A stretch of 13,143 bases of DNA from Propionibacteriaceae bacterium UBA6238 (GTDB lineage Bacteria; Actinomycetota; Actinomycetes; Propionibacteriales; Propionibacteriaceae), in contig DJWE01000035.1 of assembly GCA_002441465.1 (NCBI GenBank), positions 1 through 13,143 on the forward strand, in the 5' to 3' direction. A program made the translations under genes and the position numbers. The notes under the pieces are model-generated. The model searched no databases. It saw only the letters and a list, made by a program, of their open reading frames with translations, and was not told where the DNA came from. Numbering within the stretch: the first letter of the stretch is position 1; each line of letters starts with the position of its first letter. This document shows, piece after piece, positions 7,481 through 12,788 of the stretch.

Positions 7481-7777
7481 TCAGCCCTTGACCAGGGTGT
7501 GACGAACATCGGAAAGGAGCAGCACTAGCCGAAGCGCCTCGGTGGTCAGCTGGGCCGGATCCCAGTCCGCAGCCCTACGAGCTGCCTGGTCAATGCACTC
7601 TCCCACCGATGCCGGCAGCTCGAGCGTCACCTCGTCAGCACCATGCGCCAGATCAGACGCCATCACCTGGCAGGCCACGATGTCCAAGGCTGTGAAACCA
7701 GGAACCGTGTCGTCGTACATCATCAGGTGACTGGCCTCATCAACCAGCGCAAACACCTCATACGAACCTTCGATCAC
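7481..7777 (-). CDS. Hypothetical 98-aa protein
   Basis: Not recognised. The protein is acidic and mostly helical by eye, with no signal peptide or membrane segment. Notable parts are YEVFALVDEASHLMMYDDT near the start, TLELPASVGECIDQAARRAADW in the middle, and LTTEALRLVLLLSDVRHTLV at the end. The start is decided by a textbook AAGGAGG (complement of 7783-7789) five bases before GTG at 7777-7775; a TTG at 7816 would give a longer ORF but has no such site and would place the ribosome site inside the gene. It leads a probable operon with the sigma-like protein, its stop lying one base before that gene's GTG. Coupling of a small acidic protein to a sigma-like factor makes an anti-sigma or stability partner conceivable, but nothing in the sequence proves this. 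Confidence 0.7.
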   Translation of the reverse strand: MIEGSYEVFALVDEASHLMMYDDTVPGFTALDIVACQVMASDLAHGADEVTLELPASVGECIDQAARRAADWDPAQLTTEALRLVLLLSDVRHTLVKG

Positions 7778-7935
7778 TACGTCCTCCTTCGGTATGTTTG
7801 CCTTCTTGTTCGTCAAGGTCGCGCCTCACTTCCCACTATCCACAGGCACGAGGGCCGATCCCATTGCCCCGCCTGTCCTCGATTCGTAGAACCCCGACGA
7901 AGTCCCTCTACAGCGGAACCAACCCTGGGAAGGCA

Positions 7936-7978
7936 AAACTGCCGCTATCACCGTCATTAGCGGTGATAGCGGCAGTTT
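7936..7978. terminator. 18-bp perfect hairpin after parB
   Basis: AAACTGCCGCTATCACCG (7936-7953), a seven-base loop, and its exact reverse complement (7961-7978). On the minus strand it lies 14 bases after the parB stop and the stem ends in TTTT before GCC, so it can act as an intrinsic terminator between parB and the next operon; it could work on both strands. The inner CCGCTATCACCG arm recurs in a second hairpin upstream of parA (9477-9507), which is unusual for a plain terminator and leaves open a role as a protein-binding or centromere site. Confidence 0.75.
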
Positions 7979-7992
7979 GCTTCAGTGAACGG

Positions 7993-8394
7993 TCAGTCTC
8001 GGATGAGAGGCATCCGACCCTGGACCTGGGGGAACGGCACCCCATCGTTGAACTGCTTCTCCAGCTGCTCGACGTAAGCCATCACGGCACGGCCCATGAA
8101 GCTCGAGAAACTCTGGGTGCCGAGGTGCGACATGGTGTGCATGTAGGCCGCACGAACTCGATCCGCCCGCTCGGGGTCCATGTAAATCGACACTTTCGGG
8201 TAACGCGGCTCCCCTGGCTTCGCTGGCGTCGCCGGCAGAGGTTGAACGACGACCGCGGGGACCAACTCCGGCGGCTGGGCCACACTTCTCTCCGGCGCAG
8301 CCTCGGCGGTGACCTTCTCAAGGACCGGCTCCTCCACAGGGATGGGCGATCGACCCGCGATTGTCGACTTCTTGGGTTGTGGTCGGTCTCTCAT
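7993..8394 (-). CDS. parB: ParB-type centromere-binding protein
   Basis: A 133-aa protein with a disordered, proline-rich first half (residues 1-64) and a compact C-terminal domain (about 65-118): PKVSIYMDPERADRVRAAY, then SFSSFMGRAVMAYVEQLEK and FNDGVPFP. A short beta strand followed by two helices is the ribbon-helix-helix pattern of small plasmid ParB proteins, and the KVS(I/F)Y..D..D..RVR...HTM...G..S.S.F..RAVM pattern is one I associate with actinobacterial plasmid ParB. It is not the large ParB/Spo0J family with a CTPase fold. The ATG at 8394-8392 overlaps the parA stop by ATGA, so the two form one operon. It should bind a parS site and stimulate ParA; candidate sites are the repeats upstream of parA and the flanking hairpins. 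Confidence 0.82.
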   Translation of the reverse strand: MRDRPQPKKSTIAGRSPIPVEEPVLEKVTAEAAPERSVAQPPELVPAVVVQPLPATPAKPGEPRYPKVSIYMDPERADRVRAAYMHTMSHLGTQSFSSFMGRAVMAYVEQLEKQFNDGVPFPQVQGRMPLIRD

Positions 8395-9170
8395 GCCAAT
8401 GCCCTCTCCAGGTTGTCCAGGTATCCGTCGTAGATCGCAGCCAAATCGTCCACACCACCCCACTCGTCGAGGCCGATTCCAGCCTCAACGCTGTCCGCGA
8501 TAGCCACGCGCTTCGGCACCTTGGGGCTGTACACCTCGACGCCGAGCTCAGCGGCAAGCGCGTCGATCTCCTTGAGCCAATGCGCGCTGCTGACAGTCTG
8601 CTGCTCCAAACGGTTGACCACGATTCCTGCGATCCGCAGACCGGCGTGGTAGTTCGTCCTCACCCCATGGATCGTGTTGAGCAACGAGCCCAATCCGTTC
8701 GCCGAGAACAGCTTCGCCTCAGTCACGATCAGCGCCAGCTGGGCCGCGACCAACGCGTTGATGGTCAATTGGTCGACAGCCGGCGCACAGTCGATAAGTA
8801 CCAGGTCGTACTCCGAAAGAGACGCCAGGGCAGTCGCTAGTCGCCGTTCCCGCCCGATCGTCTCCCCCACAAGCTGATCACGGACCCACGCCAGCGGCTC
8901 ACCCGATGATGGCGCAACGTCGATCCCCCACGGCCCCTCGACAAGAACATCCGCCAGGGCCTCCGGCGGCCGCTTCAGAACATCTGCGATGCCTACTTGG
9001 TCCGGCTCTACCTCCGCCAACGCAGCCGTCGAGTTCGCCTGCGGGTCCAGATCGATCACCAAGATCCGGCGGCCCCGGCGAGCCGCCGCACGCGCAAGGT
9101 GGAACACGGTCGTCGTCTTGCCGACCCCACCCTTCTGATTCACCACCGCCACGACTCGAGCATGTGACAT
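8391..9170 (-). CDS. parA: ParA partition ATPase
   Basis: A 259-aa Walker-type ParA with all key motifs: deviant Walker A KGGVGKTT at 13-20 with signature K13 and catalytic K18, Walker A' VIDLDPQ at 38-44, and Walker B LVLID at 123-127. It has no N-terminal HTH extension, which matches the short ParA class, where autoregulation is usually left to ParB. It uses ATP-dependent nucleoid binding to move ParB-parS complexes and segregate the element. The start is the ATG at 9170-9168, with AAAGGTGG five bases upstream; a longer in-frame ORF to 9206 adds residues that do not belong to the family. The gene is co-transcribed with parB and preceded by a repeat-rich region. Confidence 0.95.
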   Translation of the reverse strand: MSHARVVAVVNQKGGVGKTTTVFHLARAAARRGRRILVIDLDPQANSTAALAEVEPDQVGIADVLKRPPEALADVLVEGPWGIDVAPSSGEPLAWVRDQLVGETIGRERRLATALASLSEYDLVLIDCAPAVDQLTINALVAAQLALIVTEAKLFSANGLGSLLNTIHGVRTNYHAGLRIAGIVVNRLEQQTVSSAHWLKEIDALAAELGVEVYSPKVPKRVAIADSVEAGIGLDEWGGVDDLAAIYDGYLDNLERALA

Positions 9171-9409
9171 GCAAGCCACCTTTCCATCGCCGTTACTACC
9201 GCCCATAGGGTTACTGCCAGTATTGCTGGCAATCCCCAGCTAGAGACCCACGACACGCCGGGGAATCGCACCGCATCAGTAACTAGTACCAATGCGGGCA
9301 CAGGCGTCCATGCCGTCATCAGTACTAGTAGTGCCGCCGCTCCCACTAGAGCCTCACCACCCCGTCGCTGGGTCAAGCACACACTACCGCTACCACTACT
9401 AGTACTCAT
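9140..9409 (-). CDS. Doubtful 89-aa ORF with two hydrophobic segments
   Basis: An open frame upstream of and overlapping parA by 31 bp. The product would have two hydrophobic stretches (about 20-44 and 57-76), as in a small membrane protein. Against it: no ribosome site precedes the ATG at 9409-9407, third-position GC is close to one half where neighbouring genes are strongly GC-biased, and the hydrophobic runs come partly from the TAGTAC-type DNA repeats read as Leu-Val codons. I list it because an annotator would meet it, but think the DNA is more probably an origin or centromere. Confidence 0.22.
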   Translation of the reverse strand: MSTSSGSGSVCLTQRRGGEALVGAAALLVLMTAWTPVPALVLVTDAVRFPGVSWVSSWGLPAILAVTLWAVVTAMERWLACHMLESWRW

Positions 9410-9520
9410 GACAGCAGTAGTGCTATTGCCGTTGTCAGTACTAGTGGGCGGTGACGGTCAGCGCCTGCTAGGTACGCCGCTATCACCGGCAGTAACGCTG
9501 ATAGCGGTATTCAGCCGCGA
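9171..9520. repeat. Iteron-like repeat region upstream of parA (candidate origin or parS)
   Basis: A stretch visibly lower in GC than its surroundings. Four related copies of a CAGTACTAGT core occur: CATCAGTAACTAGTACC at 9274-9290, CATCAGTACTAGTAGTG at 9317-9333, CATGAGTACTAGTAGTG on the minus strand at 9410-9394, and GTCAGTACTAGTGGG at 9434-9448. The second and third match in 16 of 17 bases and are inverted about 60 bp apart. GTTACTGCC (9210-9218) recurs inverted as GGCAGTAAC (9488-9496). Lying between the rep gene and parA, repeats of this kind are typical of oriV iterons or parS clusters; which one cannot be decided here. Confidence 0.6.
9477..9507. repeat. Hairpin repeat upstream of parA, related to the one after parB
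   Basis: CCGCTATCA at 9477-9485 and its exact complement TGATAGCGG at 9499-9507, extended inward by one mismatch and two further pairs, with a seven-base loop. The arms are the same sequence as in the hairpin at 7936-7978, and the loop length is identical although the loop sequence differs. The pair therefore brackets the parA-parB cassette. No T-tract follows on either strand, so a terminator role is less likely here than for the downstream copy. Confidence 0.6.
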
Positions 9521-9569
9521 CTGGGGCTCGCGCGACCACGACAGTCCCACTGCCACTTTGTGCTGCCGC

Positions 9570-9586
9570 GCGGTGCTTCGCACCGC
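9570..9586. terminator. Short GC-rich hairpin after the rep gene
   Basis: GCGGTGC, loop TTC, GCACCGC: seven perfect pairs with a three-base loop, 83 bases past the rep stop on the minus strand. It lacks a T-tract, so it would be a weak or Rho-assisted terminator. A structured origin or transfer site is another possibility, but no relaxase gene in the window supports that. The rest of 9521-9669 shows no gene. Confidence 0.35.
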
Positions 9587-9669
9587 TTGCCTTCGAGGGC
9601 TGTGGCCGAGTTCGGCTCGTCGGCGGAGGGGTGGGTGGGGGAGTGGGGGTGCAGGGGTGTGGTTGGTGG

Positions 9670-11511
9670 TCAGGCTGCGAGGAGCAGCTGGAGGCGTGCT
9701 TGTCTGAAGGTGGCTCGGCCGTCGGGTCGTCGTGGGTATTTGCCCCATTGGCTCCAGGGGCCTTTGTCGCCGAGGGCGGGTTGGTGGCGGTGTCGTTCTC
9801 TGGTGCGTTGGAGTTCGACGATCCACCAGCGCCACATCGCTTGTTCGACGCTGTACGTGGTTTCGCGTCTGGCGAGGGTTCCGTGGACGCCTCGGGCCTT
9901 AGCGAGGGCGTCGAGGTCGGCATGGGGGTGAAGGAGGCCGGCGTCGGCGAGGTCCTGGAGCGCGTCGGCTTGGGGTGGGGGAGTGTCGTGCCGGCGGGCG
10001 TAGGTGTTTCCTACTTCGACGCCGAGTCCCCGTCGGGTGAACAGGTCGTGTCGGGCCGCCTCCTGGCGGGCAGAGAGGGTGGCGCGGAGGCGGTCGCGGG
10101 TGGTGCCTGTGGCCGGGGGCGGGGTGCGCGGTGGGACCGCTTGTGACCGAAGAGACTCCAGGGTGCTGTGGATATCTCGTTTGGGGTCGATGGTCCAGGT
10201 GGCGGCGTGGGTGCCGGCGGCGGGGATGACGAGTTGGGTCCAGCCGTCCGCTTGGAGGCGATGGAGCGCCAGGCGGGTGTTCTCTCGGGATATGCCGGTG
10301 CGGAGGGCGAGGTGGCGGATGGAGGCGTCGACGTCGGGGGTGACGGCGTCGAGGGCGATCAGGTGGAGGGCGTCGAGGATGCGGCGGTCTGTGGCGCCGT
10401 GGGGGCCGCTCCAGCGGGTGGGGGAGGCGTCGGCGCGCTGCTGCCTGCGCTCCACGTCGAGGGCGAGCTGTTCGGCGCGGGCCAGGAACGTGTGGTCGGA
10501 GCCGTGCCGGTCGCCGGTGGTGGCCACGACCGCGACCGCGCGGCGCCATTGCCGGGTCAGGGTGGCGATCGGGGAGTGGGGGCCGGCGGAGGGGCGGGGG
10601 GTGCGGTGGCCGGTGTGGGGGTCGCGCAGGGTGCGGACGTGTTCCAGGCCGGGGGAGTCCAACAGGGCGATCACGTCGTCGAAGTGGCGGCGGGCACGTG
10701 CCATGGACAGCAGGATCGTGAACAGGTGGGAGGAGGCGTCGACGGGGTACTGCCCGACCGCGGCCGACACCGCCGCGGGCAGAGGGCGGAGGGCGCCGGT
10801 CAGGTAGGGGTGGCCGTGGGAGTCGCGGGGGAGCCCGGCCACGACGTCGTCGTCGAGGCGCGTCAGTTCGGGGAGGGCGGCGACGTCTTCGGCGACCAGG
10901 TCCGCGAGCCGGTGGAGGTCCTCGGCGGTGGTGGAGGCGCGGGTCAGGACCTGCGGGTCGCCGGCCACGACCCGGGAGGTGCCGCCGGAGGCGTGGGGGG
11001 CGCCTGGGGGGCGGACGCATCCGGTGACCAGGTTCCCCAGCGGGGCACGGTCCAGGCTCGGGCAGGCCACCTTCACCCGATCGGTGACCGCATGCACCAC
11101 CGACGCCGGTACACCCTCGTACAGGGCCAGCCAGATGTGCCACCCCTGGCCGATACCGCCCGAGGCACACACCAGGTACTCGATGCCCACCTGATCCAGC
11201 CAGCCAGTGATCCTGTCCCTGTCCACGACAGCCTGCCGGGCCGCGGCCTCGGTCTTGCCATCCAGGTCGAACGCGACCAGATGGAACAAGCCGTCGGTGT
11301 CTGTGAGATGGACCGCCCACGGGGCCTCCGGAGCCGACCCATCGATCGACGCCCGCCCGATGTACTGCGAGGAGAACCCGCCGCCGGCGTCGGGGAGCTG
11401 GATCCGCAGCGAGTCACGGGGCGAGATCGCCACCGCGAGGTCCCACGCCGCGACACGCGACACGCCGACCCCCGGAGGGTAGGCAGAACCAACTTCACTG
11501 TCTATACTCAA
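9670..11511 (-). CDS. Plasmid replication protein, AEP primase-polymerase type
   Basis: About 613 aa. The N-terminal third carries the archaeo-eukaryotic primase signature: the metal-binding pair in VAFDLDG (D82, D84), the SGGIGQGWHIW strand at about 117-127 with the conserved His, and CVRPPGAPH at about 165-173. This is the prim-pol core of actinobacterial plasmid initiators. A winged-helix-like domain at about 375-445 (IRHLALRTGISRENTRLALHRLQADGW) could bind the origin, and the C-terminal 150 residues are basic and linker-like. No helicase motif is seen, so a host helicase is expected. AGGAGG (complement of 11520-11525) lies eight bases before the TTG at 11511-11509 and only two before another TTG at 11517, so I prefer the former. 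A weak TTG start may keep initiator levels low. The repeats beyond its stop are its likely target or the partition site. Confidence 0.82.
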   Translation of the reverse strand: MSIDSEVGSAYPPGVGVSRVAAWDLAVAISPRDSLRIQLPDAGGGFSSQYIGRASIDGSAPEAPWAVHLTDTDGLFHLVAFDLDGKTEAAARQAVVDRDRITGWLDQVGIEYLVCASGGIGQGWHIWLALYEGVPASVVHAVTDRVKVACPSLDRAPLGNLVTGCVRPPGAPHASGGTSRVVAGDPQVLTRASTTAEDLHRLADLVAEDVAALPELTRLDDDVVAGLPRDSHGHPYLTGALRPLPAAVSAAVGQYPVDASSHLFTILLSMARARRHFDDVIALLDSPGLEHVRTLRDPHTGHRTPRPSAGPHSPIATLTRQWRRAVAVVATTGDRHGSDHTFLARAEQLALDVERRQQRADASPTRWSGPHGATDRRILDALHLIALDAVTPDVDASIRHLALRTGISRENTRLALHRLQADGWTQLVIPAAGTHAATWTIDPKRDIHSTLESLRSQAVPPRTPPPATGTTRDRLRATLSARQEAARHDLFTRRGLGVEVGNTYARRHDTPPPQADALQDLADAGLLHPHADLDALAKARGVHGTLARRETTYSVEQAMWRWWIVELQRTRERHRHQPALGDKGPWSQWGKYPRRPDGRATFRQARLQLLLAA

Positions 11512-11603
11512 CGACAAGACCTCCTCTCGGGTCCGGCCTTCACGAATTGGGTTTCGAGGGAACGTCCTCCGGCAAGAGTTCTCAGCTCGAGCCTCACAAC
11601 TTG

Positions 11604-11644
11604 ATGACTTGTACGAGCCCCGTTGGCGCGGGGCTCGTAGTCAT
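11604..11644. terminator. Hairpin between the ribbon-helix-helix gene and rep
   Basis: TACGAGCCCCG (11612-11622), a six-base loop, and its perfect complement (11629-11639). The stem continues with ATGAC (11604-11608) pairing GTCAT (11640-11644) around a three-base bulge. On the minus strand it starts 9 bases after the stop at 11654, so a terminator is the simplest reading, though no T-tract follows on that strand. It also lies some 90 bases upstream of the rep start, where it could attenuate read-through into rep. Confidence 0.55.
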
Positions 11645-11653
11645 TTCAGGGGT

Positions 11654-11896
11654 CTACCCGGTCATCGGCAGGGTCTCCTCCGCGCGATGTGGGGGGTACT
11701 CCTCGGCCGGCCAGCACACAGGCACGCCGTTGGCGTCGAGGGGCACGTTCTCAATCAGACGCTGAATGAACAGCGACTTCGATGAACCAGCTGCAGCCGC
11801 CAACGCCGCCAAGCGGCGGCTCGCGGAGGCCTCGATGGTCACACCAACCTGCACGGGGTCCACCATGGACGCCCACGGACGACGGGGAGCTGTCAT
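11654..11896 (-). CDS. Ribbon-helix-helix (CopG/Arc-like) small DNA-binding protein
   Basis: An 80-aa protein. Residues 14-52 fit a ribbon-helix-helix fold: a beta strand VQVGVTIEAS, a helix ASRRLAALAAAAG, and a second helix SSKSLFIQRLIENV. A short acidic, proline-rich tail follows. Proteins of this class act as dimers and often repress their own promoter; on plasmids some control copy number through rep. The start is uncertain: ATG at 11896-11894 is used here, a GTG at 11905 would add three residues, and an internal ATG ten codons in is possible. None has a good ribosome site, so a leaderless or coupled message is conceivable. A 12-bp perfect palindrome lies only seven bases upstream of the ATG. 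It is the gene immediately before rep, which fits a replication control role. Confidence 0.68.
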   Translation of the reverse strand: MTAPRRPWASMVDPVQVGVTIEASASRRLAALAAAAGSSKSLFIQRLIENVPLDANGVPVCWPAEEYPPHRAEETLPMTG

Positions 11897-11902
11897 GCGA
11901 AT

Positions 11903-11914
11903 CACACTAGTGTG
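11903..11914. promoter_or_regulatory. Perfect palindrome CACACTAGTGTG at the start of the ribbon-helix-helix gene
   Basis: A 12-bp perfect inverted repeat immediately upstream of the ATG of the ribbon-helix-helix gene, inside a locally AT-richer stretch. Autorepression by the gene product would be a natural use, since ribbon-helix-helix dimers bind short palindromes. Its CACTAGTG centre also occurs at 5241-5248 ahead of the Tad operon. The ACTAG pentamer occurs again 18 bases away (11920-11924 region on the minus strand). Confidence 0.45.
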
Positions 11915-11966
11915 GTTTCTCTAGTATTAGGCGCGATGGGGCGCGTGTCGCGGTCCGAACTTTCGT

Positions 11967-12440
11967 CTACCAAAGCGGAAGTTGGACGCCGTGGCGGTGG
12001 GGGAGCGAGGCCAGATGCCCCGCCGCGGCCCCTGTATCGAGCAGCAGCAGGTTGCGCATCACCAGGCTCCGGTCGAACGAGGACGACGGGCCGATGTAGT
12101 TGCCGGCCGACACCGCACCCCGCGTGACCCAGTCGATCTGGTTCCGCGTCCTCGTCGACGCCACCACATGCCCTGGCCCGATCCGCTGACACAGAGGGTT
12201 GTCACACTCATGCGCCAGCACCTCCACACCCACCAACGCGTCGAAGCCCTCCGCCAACGCGAACGCGAACCGGTGTGCGACCACCGCGCGGCGAGGACCC
12301 AGCCAGAACCGGCCGTGGCCGGCATTGCGGCTGATCGCCCCCGCCCACCACAGACAGTCACTGCCCGGCAGCACCCGCAGCTTCGCCCTGAACCGGCCAA
12401 CCAGCACTTCCGAAGCCAGATCCTCCGCGGTCAAGGACAC
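11967..12440 (-). CDS. HNH-endonuclease-like protein
   Basis: A 157-aa protein with a His-Me finger/HNH-type core: VVAHRFAFALAEG at 53-65, then VLAHECDNPLCQRIGPGHVV at 74-93 and STRTRNQ at 95-101. The order H77, C79, C84, H91, N100 fits an HNH with a zinc-binding cysteine pair, like small phage and plasmid HNH proteins where (H)xC...C...H is followed by an R.N segment. A WWAGAISRNAGHGRF stretch at 31-45 resembles the strand region that precedes HNH cores in homing-type nucleases. The start is GTG at 12440-12438 with a GAGGG about eight bases upstream. It lies 15 bp after the upstream gene and is probably co-transcribed with it. DNA cleavage is expected from the family, but target and role (defence, homing, DNA processing) are unknown. 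Confidence 0.68.
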   Translation of the reverse strand: MSLTAEDLASEVLVGRFRAKLRVLPGSDCLWWAGAISRNAGHGRFWLGPRRAVVAHRFAFALAEGFDALVGVEVLAHECDNPLCQRIGPGHVVASTRTRNQIDWVTRGAVSAGNYIGPSSSFDRSLVMRNLLLLDTGAAAGHLASLPHRHGVQLPLW

Positions 12441-12455
12441 GACCCACCCCCTCGC

Positions 12456-12788
12456 TCAGATGCCCGGCGCTAAGGACGCGGGGTCGGGGGAGGGCGCGGG
12501 ATCGTGGTGGTGGTGTTGCTGCAAGCGTCGGAGCCGGTTGGCCTCGCGGAGCTCCAGCCCACACAACGCGGCGGCCTCCTGCACCGACAGATCCTGGGTC
12601 AGGGCGTGCAGGGCCTGACCGATCCGGCGCTCCGTGTCCTCCACGACCTGCTGCCGCTCCACCGCGGCCGCCGTCGCCACCAACGCATGCTCCCGGATCC
12701 TGGCCTCGCGCGCTGCAGCCTCCGCTCGGCGCCGCAGCAGCTGCTCCTGCACCAGCCGGCGTGCCTCCAGACGTGGATTCTGTGCCAT
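12456..12788 (-). CDS. Small helical protein with possible C-terminal HTH
   Basis: A 110-aa protein I cannot assign. Residues 5-60 are one long charged helix rich in Arg, Ala and Glu (RRLVQEQLLRRRAEAAARE and on), probably a coiled coil. Residues 67-90, LSVQEAAALCGLELREANRLRRL, read like a helix-turn-helix. A run of four His and a Pro/Asp-rich tail close the protein. The ATG at 12788-12786 is preceded by a GAGGAAGG site about eight bases upstream; an in-frame extension further upstream looks non-coding. With the HNH-like gene 15 bp downstream it forms a two-gene unit, so it may act as a DNA-targeting or regulatory partner, but that is inference only. Confidence 0.6.
   Translation of the reverse strand: MAQNPRLEARRLVQEQLLRRRAEAAAREARIREHALVATAAAVERQQVVEDTERRIGQALHALTQDLSVQEAAALCGLELREANRLRRLQQHHHHDPAPSPDPASLAPGI

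Noticed and set aside
7778..7816. TTG start at 7816 for the 98-aa protein
   Set aside because: The strong AAGGAGG with ideal spacing points to GTG at 7777; the TTG has no such site.
9171..9520. CRISPR array in the repeat region
   Set aside because: Copies are degenerate, in both orientations and unevenly spaced, with no uniform spacers and no cas genes.
9570..9586. Origin of transfer at the short hairpin
   Set aside because: A hairpin alone is weak evidence; no relaxase gene or recognisable nick-site sequence accompanies it.
9899..11320. Minus-strand 473-codon frame inside rep
   Set aside because: Out-of-frame Arg/Pro-rich product without domains; the rep frame explains the region.
10168..11604. 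Plus-strand 478-codon frame, glycine/valine-rich
   Set aside because: Exact shadow of the rep gene, caused by strong third-position GC; the minus strand holds the conserved primase motifs.
12500..12530. GTG-triplet repeat on the plus strand
   Set aside because: It is simply the four-histidine run in the 110-aa protein, not a regulatory repeat.
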